From Exiguobacterium sp. RIT594 (lineage in GTDB: Bacteria > Bacillota > Bacilli > Exiguobacteriales > Exiguobacteriaceae), in assembly GCF_003339585.1 (NCBI RefSeq), contig NZ_QPKF01000001.1, positions 1 through 64,000 on the forward strand: a DNA stretch of 64,000 nucleotides. The letters are read 5' to 3'. This document shows, one piece after another, positions 1 through 9,421 of this stretch. Every line of letters starts with the position of its first letter. Positions within the stretch are counted from its first letter, which is position 1. A model generated the notes under the pieces. That model was not told where the DNA came from and did no database searches. It worked only from the letters and a program-made list of their open reading frames with translations. The translations under genes and the position numbers were made by a program.

Positions 1-1
1 T

Positions 2-616
2 CTACTAACAATTTTAAATTATAATATGGATGTAATAATATTGAAATTTTTTGTTGAAAACAGAGAAATCGGATTATACAGCTTGGCGGTTACTCTTGCT
101 TCGATGTTATGGGTTATTCCTGATGCTTTTAAAGATGTACTATTCAATAAGACTGCCCAAAATGACTCAATTGATGCTCTTAAATTTAGTATAAAGATAA
201 ATTTATATTTTAGCTTTATCGTGATAATAATTTTTTCTGTTTTTGGTAATGGTTTTATAAGTTTTATATATGGTGAAGAATTCTCGGAAAGTTTTTTAGT
301 GTCTTTAATTTTAATATCAGGAACTATTCCTATGATTTTCTTTAAATTAATAAGCACTTTATATCAAGCTGTAGGAAAGCAACATTATAGTTTCTACACT
401 TTAGCTTTATCTGTGCTCATAAATTTCGTATTTAATGTAATAACAATACCTTTTATGGGGATAATAGGCGCAGCGATATCCTCTGTATTTTCATATTTAA
501 TATGTGGTCTGATTATGTTGAGTACATTTAAAAAACTGTATAATATTCGATTAAAAGATTTTTTCATAGTGAATTCAAATGAACTAAACATATTAAAGAA
601 AAAGTTTAATAAATAA
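2..616 (+). CDS. Polysaccharide flippase (Wzx/MATE-like), 3' part only
   Basis: The reading frame is open from base 2, so this is the C-terminal part (about 204 residues) of a gene that starts outside the window. It is rich in long hydrophobic stretches such as those around residues 60-85, 95-120 and 140-175, and has the look of the last membrane spans of an oligosaccharide repeat-unit flippase that moves lipid-linked sugar units across the membrane. The rhamnose genes directly downstream support a surface polysaccharide operon. The DNA is very AT-rich (10 G or C in the first 60 bases), far below the rest of the window, as often seen in exchanged polysaccharide genes. The family call is inferred from membrane pattern and context. 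Confidence 0.7.
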   Translation, partial: LLTILNYNMDVIILKFFVENREIGLYSLAVTLASMLWVIPDAFKDVLFNKTAQNDSIDALKFSIKINLYFSFIVIIIFSVFGNGFISFIYGEEFSESFLVSLILISGTIPMIFFKLISTLYQAVGKQHYSFYTLALSVLINFVFNVITIPFMGIIGAAISSVFSYLICGLIMLSTFKKLYNIRLKDFFIVNSNELNILKKKFNK

Positions 617-644
617 TACCTAAATGGAACGGAGTGATTTTTTA

Positions 645-1550
645 ATGAAAGGTATCATCTTAGCTGGTGGAAGTGGAACAAGGTTGTATCCCCTTACTAA
701 ATCGATTTCTAAGCAATTACTACCGGTTTATGATAAACCGATGATTTACTATCCGATGTCAACTTTAATGTTAGCTGGAATTAAAGAAATACTAATCATT
801 TCGACACCAGAGGATACACCACGCTTTGAACAACTGCTTGGTAATGGAGAAGAACTTGGACTCTCATTGTCATATAAAGTTCAGGAATCCCCTGACGGTC
901 TAGCTCAAGCATTTCTAATAGGAGAAGAGTTTATCGGAGAGGATTCTGTTGCTCTTGTGCTCGGCGATAACATCTATTATGGTCACGGGTTTACAGAGTT
1001 ACTTCAAAGAGCAGCTTCTTTAAAAGAAGGCTCAACTGTTTTCGGTTATCAGGTTCACGATCCAGAACGTTTTGGCGTTGTTGAATTTGATGATCATCAA
1101 AATGTGATTTCAATCGAAGAAAAACCTGAAATCGCTAAAAGTAATTACGCTATTACTGGACTTTATTTTTATGATAATCGAGTCGTTGATTTTGCTAAAT
1201 CGTTAAAACCTTCTCGAAGAGGAGAACTTGAAATTACAGATCTAAACAAATGCTACCTTGAAGACAATTCCTTGCGTGTCGAGTTACTCGGTCGTGGATT
1301 TGCATGGCTCGATACAGGAACACATGAATCGTTGCTTGAAGCATCGACGTTTATCGAAACGATTGAAAGACGTCAGAAACTAAAAATCGCTTGTCTTGAA
1401 GAAATCTCATATCGCATGGGGTACATTTCTAAAGGACAGTTGATTGAATTAGCGCAGCCACTACAAAAAAATGCTTATGGGCAGTACTTGCTTCATGTTG
1501 CGAAAACAGTGAAAGATACTTCTGAAAAGAAAGCAGGTCTTACTTTATGA
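645..1550 (+). CDS. rfbA: Glucose-1-phosphate thymidylyltransferase
   Basis: Makes dTDP-glucose from dTTP and glucose-1-phosphate, the first step of dTDP-L-rhamnose synthesis in the cytoplasm. The N-terminus has the nucleotidyltransferase signature [11 protein letters not shown] (residues 9-19), followed by [15 protein letters not shown]. The length of 301 residues fits the family (about 290-300). An in-frame ATG exists at 624, but the site AACGGAGTGA lies just before the ATG at 645, so 645 is the likely start. The stop overlaps the start of rfbC by 4 bases. With rfbC, rfbB and rfbD it forms a complete four-gene set. Confidence 0.96.
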   Translation: MKGIILAGGSGTRLYPLTKSISKQLLPVYDKPMIYYPMSTLMLAGIKEILIISTPEDTPRFEQLLGNGEELGLSLSYKVQESPDGLAQAFLIGEEFIGEDSVALVLGDNIYYGHGFTELLQRAASLKEGSTVFGYQVHDPERFGVVEFDDHQNVISIEEKPEIAKSNYAITGLYFYDNRVVDFAKSLKPSRRGELEITDLNKCYLEDNSLRVELLGRGFAWLDTGTHESLLEASTFIETIERRQKLKIACLEEISYRMGYISKGQLIELAQPLQKNAYGQYLLHVAKTVKDTSEKKAGLTL

Positions 1551-2104
1551 AAGCAATAAAAAGTAAATTAGAAGGCGTTCTTTTACTAGAACCTAACGTT
1601 TTTGGAGATCATCGTGGTTTTTTCATGGAGAGCTACAATCGCCAAGTTTTTCATGATTTAGGCATTACACATGAGTTCATTCAAGATAATCATTCACTTT
1701 CTAAAGAAGCCGGTGTGCTACGCGGTATGCATTATCAGTTGGAACCAAAAGCGCAAACAAAGCTCGTTCGAGTGGGATCAGGAGCAATCTATGACGTAGT
1801 GGTTGATATGCGGATTGGTTCACCGACCTATGGAGAATGGGAGGGATTTATTTTAAGCGAACATAATAAACGTCAGTTGCTTGTTCCAAAAGGCTTTGCA
1901 CATGGTTTTTGTACGCTGACTGAGGATGTTAATGTTCTTTATAAAGTGGATGAATTGTATTCGGCTGAACATGATCGTGGCATTCAGTGGAATGACCCTG
2001 AATTAGATATTAAGTGGCCAGTGACAAACCCGATTCTATCAGAAAAAGATACAAAACATCCAACGTTGAAAGATACAGAAAATAATTTTAAATGGAGTGA
2101 ATGA
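1547..2104 (+). CDS. rfbC: dTDP-4-dehydrorhamnose 3,5-epimerase
   Basis: Third enzyme of dTDP-rhamnose synthesis, inverting C3 and C5 of dTDP-4-keto-6-deoxyglucose. The 185-residue length is typical. Visible family marks are [13 protein letters not shown] near the N-terminus, the QDNHS and VLRGMHYQ block that carries the catalytic histidine of this cupin family, and [10 protein letters not shown]. It overlaps rfbA by 4 bases and rfbB closely follows, so the genes are translated as one operon. The gene order A-C-B-D is common in Gram-positive bacteria. Confidence 0.96.
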   Translation: MKAIKSKLEGVLLLEPNVFGDHRGFFMESYNRQVFHDLGITHEFIQDNHSLSKEAGVLRGMHYQLEPKAQTKLVRVGSGAIYDVVVDMRIGSPTYGEWEGFILSEHNKRQLLVPKGFAHGFCTLTEDVNVLYKVDELYSAEHDRGIQWNDPELDIKWPVTNPILSEKDTKHPTLKDTENNFKWSE

Positions 2105-2106
2105 TT

Positions 2107-3093
2107 ATGAATTTAATCGTTACTGGTGGTGCTGGTTTTATTGGAAGTAACTTTGTCCGTCATATGCTCAATACATATCCTGACTATACAATCATCAATC
2201 TTGACTTGCTAACCTACGCAGGAAACAAAGAGAGTTTGGCTGATTTAATCGATAATCCTAAACATGTTTTTGTGGAAGGAAACATCACAGATCGTGATTT
2301 GTTAGATCAACTGATTACAGATTATAAAATAGACGGCATCATTAACTTTGCTGCTGAGTCGCACGTGGATCGCAGTATCTTGAATCCTGAAGTCTTCGTC
2401 GAAACAAATATTCAAGGAACATTGGCATTGTTAGACGCTGCTCGTAAGCACAAGTTGAAGAAGTATGTTCAAGTCTCAACAGATGAAGTGTACGGTTCGC
2501 TTGGAGCTGAAGGATACTTCACGGAAGATACACCGCTTGCACCAAATAGTCCATATTCAGCCTCTAAAGCTGGTGCAGATATGTTAGTCCGTTCATATTT
2601 TGAAACATACGGTATGGATGTCAATATTACGCGCTGTTCAAATAACTATGGACCGTATCACTTCCCAGAAAAATTAATTCCTTTAATGATTACGAATGCA
2701 ATGGATCAAAAGAATCTCCCGATTTATGGAGATGGTGAAAATATTCGTGACTGGCTTCATGTAACCGATCATTGTGCGGCAATTGATTTAGTTTTCCACA
2801 AAGGTAAATCCGGTGAAGTTTATAATGTTGGCGGACATAACGAAAGAACAAACAATCAAATCGTTGATTTAATTGTTGACCGCTTAGATGTTTCGAAAGA
2901 CTTGGTAACATACGTTGAAGATCGTTTAGGGCACGACCGTCGATATGCGATTGATCCAATCAAGTTAGAGACAGAACTAGGATGGAAACCAAAATATACG
3001 TTTGATACAGGTATTATTGAAACAATTGACTGGTACTTAGCAAACGAAGCTTGGTGGCGTCCACTTAAAGAAAAAGCAGAACTCGTGAAATGA
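2107..3093 (+). CDS. rfbB: dTDP-glucose 4,6-dehydratase
   Basis: NAD-dependent dehydratase that turns dTDP-glucose into dTDP-4-keto-6-deoxyglucose. It belongs to the extended short-chain dehydrogenases: the Rossmann motif TGGAGFIGSNF is near residue 6, STDEVYGSL carries the TDE catalytic triplet of this family, and YSASKAGAD carries the YxxxK pair. An ATG at 2101 is possible, but GGAG at 2094-2097 is better spaced for the ATG at 2107. The length of 328 residues is normal. The next gene overlaps its 3' end by 4 bases. Confidence 0.96.
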   Translation: MNLIVTGGAGFIGSNFVRHMLNTYPDYTIINLDLLTYAGNKESLADLIDNPKHVFVEGNITDRDLLDQLITDYKIDGIINFAAESHVDRSILNPEVFVETNIQGTLALLDAARKHKLKKYVQVSTDEVYGSLGAEGYFTEDTPLAPNSPYSASKAGADMLVRSYFETYGMDVNITRCSNNYGPYHFPEKLIPLMITNAMDQKNLPIYGDGENIRDWLHVTDHCAAIDLVFHKGKSGEVYNVGGHNERTNNQIVDLIVDRLDVSKDLVTYVEDRLGHDRRYAIDPIKLETELGWKPKYTFDTGIIETIDWYLANEAWWRPLKEKAELVK

Positions 3094-3953
3094 AAAAAAC
3101 TATCTTGATTACAGGTGCCAACGGACAATTAGGTACGGATTTAGTTCATTTAGTCGACTCCTCATTGTATGAAGTCGTTGCTTTTACGAAGCAGGGTTTA
3201 GATATTACAGATTATCCAGTTGTTGAAGAAACAATTCAACGAATCAAACCGGACTGGATTCTGCATGCAGCTGCTTATACAAACGTCGAAGCAGCTGAAG
3301 ATGAAGGGAAGGAAATGAATTGGCTCGTCAATGCGACAGGTACAGAAAATGTTGCAAATGCAGCCAAGCAAGTTGGAGCAAAAATGGTTTATGTCAGCAC
3401 GGACTATGTATTCGATGGCACAGAATCAACAGAGTATGAAGTGACAGATCAAGTTAACCCGTTGAATGAGTACGGCAAAGCTAAGTTGGCTGGAGAACAG
3501 GCTGTACAAAGTATTTTAGGAAGCGACGGATATATTGTAAGAACTTCATGGGTATTCGGTGTTCATGGTAATAATTTTGTTTATACGATGATGAAATTAG
3601 CTCAGACACGTTCTGAACTCAATGTAGTTGCTGATCAATTTGGTCGGCCGACGTTTTCAGAAGACTTGGCACGATTTATGTTATATCTTGTGGGAGATTC
3701 TAAAATTCCAGGTGGAATCTATCATTTTTCTAATGACGAATCCTGTTCGTGGTATGAATTTGCAACAGAAATTTTGGCAGATACCACTACAACAGTAAAT
3801 CCATGTAATTCAGATGCCTTTCCACAAAAAGCAAAACGTCCGCAAAATTCAATCCTCAGCTTACTTTCTATAAGCAAGTTGAATTATACAGTGCCAACAT
3901 GGAAAAATTCTTTAACAAGATTTAAAGAAAAAACTCTAGAAAATAAGGTGTGA
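3090..3953 (+). CDS. rfbD: dTDP-4-dehydrorhamnose reductase
   Basis: Last step of dTDP-L-rhamnose synthesis, NADPH-dependent reduction of the 4-keto group. The Rossmann motif TGANGQLG is at about residues 7-14, STDYVFDG carries the family serine and YGKAKLAGE carries the YxxxK catalytic pair. The 287-residue length fits. It overlaps rfbB by 4 bases. The C-terminal part is more AT-rich than rfbB. The full rfbA-C-B-D set indicates rhamnose in the surface polymer made by this operon. Confidence 0.95.
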   Translation: MKKTILITGANGQLGTDLVHLVDSSLYEVVAFTKQGLDITDYPVVEETIQRIKPDWILHAAAYTNVEAAEDEGKEMNWLVNATGTENVANAAKQVGAKMVYVSTDYVFDGTESTEYEVTDQVNPLNEYGKAKLAGEQAVQSILGSDGYIVRTSWVFGVHGNNFVYTMMKLAQTRSELNVVADQFGRPTFSEDLARFMLYLVGDSKIPGGIYHFSNDESCSWYEFATEILADTTTTVNPCNSDAFPQKAKRPQNSILSLLSISKLNYTVPTWKNSLTRFKEKTLENKV

Positions 3954-3958
3954 AAATA

Positions 3959-4984
3959 GTGAATGTCACTTCGAAAATTTTAGTTACAGGTGCCGCTGGT
4001 TTTATTGGTGTGCATTTATCAAATCAGTTAACGAATCATGGCTATAGTGTAATAGGTTTGGATAATATGAACACCTACTACGACTTAAATTTAAAAAAAG
4101 ACCGACTAGTTCAGCTAAACGATAATAAAAATTTTACGTTTGTTGAATGTGATTTAACAGATCGAGAACGTATTAATAAAATTTTTGAAGAACATCGACC
4201 GGTAATTGTCATCAATTTAGCAGCCCAAGCAGGAGTGCGGTATTCCATTGAGAATCCTTATGCCTATTTAGATTCAAATCTAACGGGATTCCTTAATATC
4301 TTAGAGGCTTGTCGGAACTATCCAGTCGAGCATTTACTGTATGCCTCGTCTAGTTCTGTATACGGTGGGAACAAGATTGCACCGTTCTCTACCAATCATA
4401 ATGTTGATCATCCAGTCAGCCTTTATGCTGCGACTAAAAAATCGAATGAATTGATGGCACATACATACAGTCATCTCTACAATATCCCAACGACAGGACT
4501 TCGATTCTTTACAGTATATGGTCCATGGGGACGTCCAGATATGGCCTACTTCTCCTTTACAAAAGATATCCTTGAGGGGAATCCAATTAAAGTGTTTAAT
4601 CATGGAAAAATGGAGCGTGACTTCACCTACATCGATGACATTGTAGAAGGAATCGTCAAACTCATTCCACTTGCACCAGAAAAGAATCCGGATTGGGATG
4701 AAAGCATTGACGAACTGGGTGCGAGTTTTGCTCCTTACCGTGTTTATAACATTGGAAATAACAGCCCTGTCCCATTAATGAAGTTCATTAATGTGTTGGA
4801 AGAAAAAATCGGTAAAGAAGCGAACAAACAGTATATGGAGATGCAGCCAGGTGATGTTCTTCGCACTTACGCAGATGTCTCTGAACTCGAGCGTGATATC
4901 GACTTTAAACCAAGCACAAGTATTGAAGACGGTCTTGGAAAATTCGTTGAATGGTACAAAGAGTACTACAACGTCAAATTATAA
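3959..4984 (+). CDS. NAD-dependent sugar epimerase, UDP-glucuronate 4-epimerase type
   Basis: Extended short-chain dehydrogenase likely to interconvert UDP-glucuronate and UDP-galacturonate. Marks are [11 protein letters not shown] near the start, [22 protein letters not shown] (catalytic serine), YAATKKSNE (YxxxK) and YGPWGRPDM, all typical of the GAE/CapI/LpsL group. GTG at 3950 is in frame but directly abuts AAGGTG, so GTG at 3959, with an 8-base spacing, is the better start. The UDP-glucose dehydrogenase downstream would supply its substrate. A second gene of the same type lies at 40197-41234. Exact substrate is inferred. Confidence 0.85.
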   Translation: MNVTSKILVTGAAGFIGVHLSNQLTNHGYSVIGLDNMNTYYDLNLKKDRLVQLNDNKNFTFVECDLTDRERINKIFEEHRPVIVINLAAQAGVRYSIENPYAYLDSNLTGFLNILEACRNYPVEHLLYASSSSVYGGNKIAPFSTNHNVDHPVSLYAATKKSNELMAHTYSHLYNIPTTGLRFFTVYGPWGRPDMAYFSFTKDILEGNPIKVFNHGKMERDFTYIDDIVEGIVKLIPLAPEKNPDWDESIDELGASFAPYRVYNIGNNSPVPLMKFINVLEEKIGKEANKQYMEMQPGDVLRTYADVSELERDIDFKPSTSIEDGLGKFVEWYKEYYNVKL

Positions 4985-5001
4985 GAAAGGAGAGACTTAC
5001 C

Positions 5002-6168
5002 ATGAAAATCACAGTAGCAGGAACAGGTTATGTCGGTCTATCTATGGCCGTCTTACTCGCACAGCATAATGAAGTCACATCGATTGATATCATTAAAGAA
5101 CGTGTCGAGCTCGTCAATGATCGGAAATCACCAATCGTTGATGCGGAAATCGAAAACTTCTTACAAAACAAAGAATTGAATCTGCATGCGACAACTGATA
5201 ATTTTGAAGCTTACAAAGATGCGGAATTTGTCATTATTGCGACTCCGACGGATTATGATCCAACACGGAACTACTTTAATACTCGTACCGTTGAGAGCGT
5301 CATCGCGACAGTCCTTGCCATCAATCCGGATGCGACGATGGTCATCAAATCGACGGTACCGGTTGGCTACACACAAGAGCTAAAGGAGAAGTTCGATACA
5401 CCAAACATTATCTTCTCACCGGAGTTCTTGCGTGAAGGACAGGCACTGCATGACAATCTTTATCCATCACGTATCGTTGTTGGTGAACAATCAGAACGGG
5501 CACAACAGTTTGCTGATCTCTTACTTCAAGGAGCCATTAAAAAGGATGTGCCGATTCTTTTGACAGATTCAACAGAAGCTGAAGCCATCAAGTTGTTCTC
5601 CAATACGTATTTAGCGATGCGTGTCGCGTTTTTTAACGAACTCGATACGTATGCAGAAGTCCGTAATCTTGATACAAAACAAATCATTGAAGGTGTCGGG
5701 CTTGATAGCCGGATCGGCAATCATTACAACAATCCTTCTTTCGGATATGGTGGGTACTGCTTACCGAAAGATACAAAGCAACTCCTTGCGAACTATGATG
5801 AAGTGCCGAATAACATCATCGGGGCAATCGTTGAAGCAAACCGGACACGGAAAGATTATATTGCGGATACGATCATCAAGCAAAATCCGAAAGTCGTTGG
5901 AGTTTATCGTTTGACGATGAAAACAGACTCAGACAACTTCCGTGCCTCGTCGATTCAAGGCATCATGAAACGGATTAAGGCAAAAGGAATCGAAGTGACA
6001 GTCTTCGAACCGGTATTGACGGAAGATACATTTTACAATTCACGTGTCATTCGTGATCTTGAAGCATTCAAGCAAGAATCAGATGTCATTCTTTCGAATC
6101 GGATGCATCCTGAGTTGAGCGATGTTGAAGATAAAGTGTATACGCGTGATTTGTATAGCCGGGATTAA
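5002..6168 (+). CDS. ugd: UDP-glucose 6-dehydrogenase
   Basis: Oxidises UDP-glucose to UDP-glucuronate with two NAD. The N-terminal motif AGTGYVGLS (residues 5-13), the FSPEFLREG block, and [11 protein letters not shown] with the catalytic cysteine identify the UDP-glucose/GDP-mannose dehydrogenase family. At 388 residues it matches the short Gram-positive forms. A frame extends upstream to 4951, but AAGAAAGGAGAG sits right before the ATG at 5002. It is the last gene of the left-hand polysaccharide operon and is followed by a terminator. Its GC is clearly higher than that of the first genes, suggesting a change of origin along the operon. Confidence 0.94.
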   Translation: MKITVAGTGYVGLSMAVLLAQHNEVTSIDIIKERVELVNDRKSPIVDAEIENFLQNKELNLHATTDNFEAYKDAEFVIIATPTDYDPTRNYFNTRTVESVIATVLAINPDATMVIKSTVPVGYTQELKEKFDTPNIIFSPEFLREGQALHDNLYPSRIVVGEQSERAQQFADLLLQGAIKKDVPILLTDSTEAEAIKLFSNTYLAMRVAFFNELDTYAEVRNLDTKQIIEGVGLDSRIGNHYNNPSFGYGGYCLPKDTKQLLANYDEVPNNIIGAIVEANRTRKDYIADTIIKQNPKVVGVYRLTMKTDSDNFRASSIQGIMKRIKAKGIEVTVFEPVLTEDTFYNSRVIRDLEAFKQESDVILSNRMHPELSDVEDKVYTRDLYSRD

Positions 6169-6199
6169 AAGAGATATCTTGTAGATTGTTCTAAACCAT

Positions 6200-6240
6200 A
6201 AACAAACCCTTAATTCGGAGACGAATAAGGGTTTGTTTTA
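6200..6240 (+). terminator. Terminator after ugd
   Basis: The arms AACAAACCCTTAATTC and GAATAAGGGTTTGTT pair with one bulged base around a short GGAGAC loop, and TTTTA follows. It closes the rhamnose/uronate operon. Bases 6241-6380 hold no gene that I can support. Confidence 0.85.
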
Positions 6241-6380
6241 CATCACCAGATTAAATAATACCAGCGTGAAGTATAAATTTTTTAAGTTGAGTTTTTTGCG
6301 TTCGATTGGATATGTTTTTTTATGGATTCAATGAATGAAGAACAGAATTTTTTTTGAAAATGCTTCGAGTCTAACGGGAA

Positions 6381-6420
6381 AAGTAGTTGTTTTTCTCAAC
6401 TATGAGAAAAACAACTACTT
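6381..6420. repeat. Perfect 18-bp stem-loop, interspersed repeat family R2, copy a
   Basis: The arms AAGTAGTTGTTTTTCTCA (6381-6398) and TGAGAAAAACAACTACTT (6403-6420) are perfect reverse complements around a 4-base loop ACTA, followed by TATTTTTAGTCTGA. It lies between convergent genes and probably acts as a terminator in both directions. A related element with paired base changes and a similar AGTCTGA tail lies at 60037-60070. Confidence 0.8.
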
Positions 6421-6425
6421 TATTT

Positions 6426-6836
6426 TTAGTCTGAAGTCGAATTTCGGTTAAACTTTTTTATTTTATTCTGCTTCTGTTTTTGAATCATTTTAACGAGTGA
6501 TAAAAATATCATCTGTCCGTCTGTCGTGATAGGGAAAAAGTTAAATACGTTTGCTAAACAAAGTATTTTCACCACTACCCACGCTCCGCCGTCCCCTTCG
6601 ACCCATATACCAAAAGAGAAAAGAAGTAATGGTGCTGAAACTGAAATGATCAGATTTTGCCAGTCTACATGAGTATTATGATAACGGACCGTCGGAGTCA
6701 GAAAACGGTCGAATGTCACGCGTGGCTGACGTCGGAAGAGAAGCGCAAAACACCAATGGATACTTTCATGAATAGTCACGACTAAACCAATTAACAGTAC
6801 ATAACTGATCAGGAGCAGTAGTGTCTCAGCTGTCAT
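6426..6836 (-). CDS. M50-like membrane metalloprotease candidate (HExxH)
   Basis: A 136-residue membrane protein. After the first membrane span comes VVTIHESIHW, an HExxH zinc motif at about residues 20-24. Near the C-terminus NFFPITTDGQ resembles the N-x-x-P-x(2,3)-DG motif that gives the third metal ligand in site-2 proteases and DUF3267-type proteins. Two further hydrophobic spans lie between. The ATG at 6836 overlaps the upstream membrane gene; an upstream in-frame extension to 6875 has no better site. It is the last gene of an operon with a small peptide gene and an ABC transporter, so cleavage of the membrane-bound peptide is a reasonable guess. Activity is not shown. Confidence 0.65.
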   Translation of the reverse strand: MTAETLLLLISYVLLIGLVVTIHESIHWCFALLFRRQPRVTFDRFLTPTVRYHNTHVDWQNLIISVSAPLLLFSFGIWVEGDGGAWVVVKILCLANVFNFFPITTDGQMIFLSLVKMIQKQKQNKIKKFNRNSTSD

Positions 6837-7101
6837 GTCGAGCAGAAATCCGTCGTGTCTGCATGAATAATCCAAATAAAGTGAACAGTACGATAAAGGC
6901 GAGATACATGAGGAGCGCCTGTAATGTGAGTGAGAAATGCGTATTCAGTTCTTCTTTCGTCATCACAGTAGAAATTTTCAGACCGGTCATCGTTGTCACA
7001 ACACTGGTTTCATTGATTTGGAAAAGCTCATAAATGTAATCAATCAAAAAGATGACCGCCCAGATTACAGTTCCTACACCGATCAATTTTGTGAGTTTCA
7101 T
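6826..7101 (-). CDS. Small membrane protein in the peptide/ABC operon
   Basis: A 91-residue protein with two hydrophobic spans, about residues 7-26 and 62-83, separated by a polar region of about 35 residues (LKISTVMTKEELNTH). It overlaps the ABC permease upstream by 4 bases (ATGA) and the M50-like gene downstream by 11 bases, so the three are almost certainly translated together. I do not recognise the family. In bacteriocin-type operons small membrane proteins at this position often give self-protection, but nothing in this sequence proves that role. Confidence 0.7.
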   Translation of the reverse strand: MKLTKLIGVGTVIWAVIFLIDYIYELFQINETSVVTTMTGLKISTVMTKEELNTHFSLTLQALLMYLAFIVLFTLFGLFMQTRRISARHDS

Positions 7102-8474
7102 TTTGCCACCTCGTATTCTTTCTTTAGTATGAGATACAATACACCGAGCAAGAACAATAATGCAGGGTATAGCGCACCGTCTATGCTGACAAGTACTGAT
7201 AGGAGAATAATTAAGATAATCGTCAAGACGGAAGCAATCGTCTCATTGATATTGCTTTGTGATTTCGGAAACAAGAATCCTGCAATTGTTGCCGCAAAAA
7301 AGATATTGATACCGTACAGATAAGGGTTCAAACTATTTGTCTCGACAATCCCGACATATAAGGCAGGGGCCATTAGAATGATCGACACTCCGAGTAGGGA
7401 GCCAAGCTCCATCAGCGGATGGATGCGGTATAATCCATACAGTTTGCGTACCGCCAACGTCGCATCTGCGTATGTGATCGTCACGATTCCTAAAATCGGC
7501 AAAAGGAATAACCACAGTTGCATCGTCCCCCCCAGACCCACTTGATAGAGCGCCCCGGCTGACATGACAGCTAATAATGCCCAGAAATAAAGGAAGTTCT
7601 TACTTCGAATAATGGCCGGCATCGTTGTTGCCAGTCCAATATTAAAAGCGGGCAAGCCCAACTTAAAGTAACTCTGACGCACATAAAGATGGTTGCGGGA
7701 GAAGAATAGGGTTTGCAGGAGATACGCAGCTCCTCCAATCAAGATGCTTCCTGCTAGTACGAATAGGGTTAGTGTAAGAATAGAGTACGGCAGCGTGCTG
7801 ACCCAAACATCGATTTGAAATCGTGTCTTGATTAAATGGAAGGTCACCAGGCCGATTAGACATAAATCGAGCACGAATCCCAGGATGATGCGCTTAAGTC
7901 CGGACATTTTTTGTAACAGAGCTGCGTACAAAAAATCAAGAATCCAAAAGCTTGCGATAAAAACAGTATGTAGCGTCAAGAGCACAAGCAACGCAACTCC
8001 CCATTGCATCGGAATCAGCTTTAGTGCAGGTGCCACGATGATCATCAACAACTCAAAAAAGACAAGTGCGACACTCAACTTAAACAAGCGTTGACTGACA
8101 TTAACTTCCCGTTCAGAAAAAGGAAGTGTTTGGGCGAAGAATAAAGAGTTCCGATTTAATGAGACTGTTGCGTTCAACAGAATGAACATGAACGTTCCTA
8201 AAATGAAAACGACATTGAAGTAACTGCTCAACGTCATTTTTCCTGCTAACAAGAGTGTCGCCTGATCAGCTTCTTTCGCATTGGTCGTCAACGTCGAAAG
8301 TTGGACCATATTTAAATAAAAGTATCCGAGGTAGGCTGCCGTCAGCAGTAGTAATAATCCGTAACGGTTCAATCGGCTACGAAAGAACGGACGATTGAAC
8401 AAACCATGAAATGTATCGTTATAGAAGAACTTCAGAAGACATAAAATGTTTTTGGACGATGGCGAACTTCTCAC
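7098..8474 (-). CDS. ABC transporter membrane protein
   Basis: A 458-residue protein with about 11-12 hydrophobic spans and no ATPase motifs, hence the permease partner of the ATPase encoded just upstream. The start is the GTG at 8474: GAGGAGG lies inside the ATPase gene and is well spaced for it, and the two genes overlap by 56 bases. The overall pattern (long protein, a span near residue 30, alternating paired spans) resembles the large ABC-2 type exporters found with bacteriocin and lantibiotic immunity systems. The substrate is unknown; the small peptide gene at 9203-9421 is the obvious candidate. Confidence 0.85.
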   Translation of the reverse strand: MRSSPSSKNILCLLKFFYNDTFHGLFNRPFFRSRLNRYGLLLLLTAAYLGYFYLNMVQLSTLTTNAKEADQATLLLAGKMTLSSYFNVVFILGTFMFILLNATVSLNRNSLFFAQTLPFSEREVNVSQRLFKLSVALVFFELLMIIVAPALKLIPMQWGVALLVLLTLHTVFIASFWILDFLYAALLQKMSGLKRIILGFVLDLCLIGLVTFHLIKTRFQIDVWVSTLPYSILTLTLFVLAGSILIGGAAYLLQTLFFSRNHLYVRQSYFKLGLPAFNIGLATTMPAIIRSKNFLYFWALLAVMSAGALYQVGLGGTMQLWLFLLPILGIVTITYADATLAVRKLYGLYRIHPLMELGSLLGVSIILMAPALYVGIVETNSLNPYLYGINIFFAATIAGFLFPKSQSNINETIASVLTIILIILLSVLVSIDGALYPALLFLLGVLYLILKKEYEVAK

Positions 8475-9147
8475 GCAAGACCTCCTCTTGTTTTATGACT
8501 TGTGTCAATTCTTCGGGAGACCCCTCAAAGTGTATAAGGGAACCATGACGCATGAGTCTGACGTCATTAGGAAAACGATCAATCGTGTTCCGTTCATGCG
8601 ATACGATGATGATTTTCTTCGTCTCGCCAACCGCTGCGAACAGCTCCTGTACAAGAAGGGATGTATCGAAATCCAGTCCGCCGAAAATTTCATCCGCGAT
8701 TATATACTCAGTATTGGCAGCAAGTGCTGCAACAATTTGAATTTTCTTCTTCATTCCAAAGGAGTACGATTCGATGGTTTTATGTTGTCCATCCGCTAAA
8801 TCGAGTAGTTCGATTAAGATGGGTGCTTTCTCATACTCACTTGTCTCGTATCGACTTAAAACGAACTGGACATATTCTTTACCTGTCATGTATCCAGGTA
8901 AATAAAAATCTGAAGGCAGATAGAAGAACTTTGACTTATATGCTTTGCTACCTGGAGATAATGCATCAATCAAAATCTCACCACGATCTGCTTCGAGTAA
9001 GTTTGTCATCATGTTTAGTAATGTCGTTTTCCCACTACCATTTGTCCCGACGATCACAGAAACACCGGTTTTTGAGAACGTTGTTGATAATTGATCAATA
9101 ATACAATTTTTTTTGAACGACTTCGTTAACTGTTTGATTTCAATCAT
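8419..9147 (-). CDS. ABC transporter ATP-binding protein
   Basis: A 242-residue ATPase. The Walker A motif GTNGSGKT is at residues 34-41, the region SYSFGMKKKIQ is the ABC signature, and YIIADEIFGGLD is the Walker B and D-loop region, with the H-loop histidine in IIIVSHERN. AGGCGAGAAA precedes the ATG at 9147; an upstream frame to 9222 passes through the hairpin and is rejected as the start. It energises the permease encoded by the overlapping next gene. The operon is preceded by a hairpin that would limit read-through from the peptide gene. Confidence 0.93.
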   Translation of the reverse strand: MIEIKQLTKSFKKNCIIDQLSTTFSKTGVSVIVGTNGSGKTTLLNMMTNLLEADRGEILIDALSPGSKAYKSKFFYLPSDFYLPGYMTGKEYVQFVLSRYETSEYEKAPILIELLDLADGQHKTIESYSFGMKKKIQIVAALAANTEYIIADEIFGGLDFDTSLLVQELFAAVGETKKIIIVSHERNTIDRFPNDVRLMRHGSLIHFEGSPEELTQVIKQEEVLREKFAIVQKHFMSSEVLL

Positions 9148-9163
9148 TTTCTCGCCTCCTAAG

Positions 9164-9189
9164 AAAAACGGGAGCCCGAAGAGCCCCCG
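9164..9189 (-). terminator. Hairpin between peptide gene and ABC genes
   Basis: On the minus strand CGGGGGC, a 7-base loop and GCTCCCG form a GC-rich stem with one G-T pair, followed directly by five T. It lies 13 bases after the stop of the 72-residue peptide gene and before the ABC ATPase, where a leaky terminator would give more peptide than transporter. Confidence 0.7.
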
Positions 9190-9202
9190 CTTATTAAGTA
9201 CG

Positions 9203-9421
9203 TTACGAGGCTTTACAGCCAATACCCATTTGCCAAATCTTTGGCCAATTCAGCTTTACGTTTCCGTTAAAGCTGTAGCCGCGGCTTGTGCAATAAAAGG
9301 CATATGCAAAAATTCCAACTAAAAGGACTAACGCAAAAACCATCCAGAACCATTTGTTTTCGATCATGTTAAAGAACTTTTCTTCCAATGATAACTGATA
9401 CGACACGAACATTGCAGACAT
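9203..9421 (-). CDS. 72-residue single-span peptide, possible bacteriocin or secreted-peptide precursor
   Basis: The ATG at 9421 has a near-perfect site (AAAGGAGG, 7 bases before the start), which argues for strong expression. The protein has a charged N-terminal part of about 23 residues, a membrane span at about residues 24-43 (WFWMVFALVLLVGIFAYAFY), then a 28-residue C-terminal tail with two cysteines in the protein (FYC before the tail, GCKAS at the end). I do not recognise the family. A candidate promoter upstream is TTTCAT, 17 bases, TATCTT on the minus strand. The order peptide, hairpin, ABC ATPase, permease, small membrane protein, M50-like protease recalls the EpeXEPAB (YydFGHIJ) system but without a radical SAM enzyme. 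Confidence 0.6.
   Translation of the reverse strand: MSAMFVSYQLSLEEKFFNMIENKWFWMVFALVLLVGIFAYAFYCTSRGYSFNGNVKLNWPKIWQMGIGCKAS

Noticed and set aside
6426-9421. Complete EpeXEPAB (YydFGHIJ) locus
   Set aside because: No radical SAM gene is present and the peptide does not resemble YydF; only the general layout is shared.
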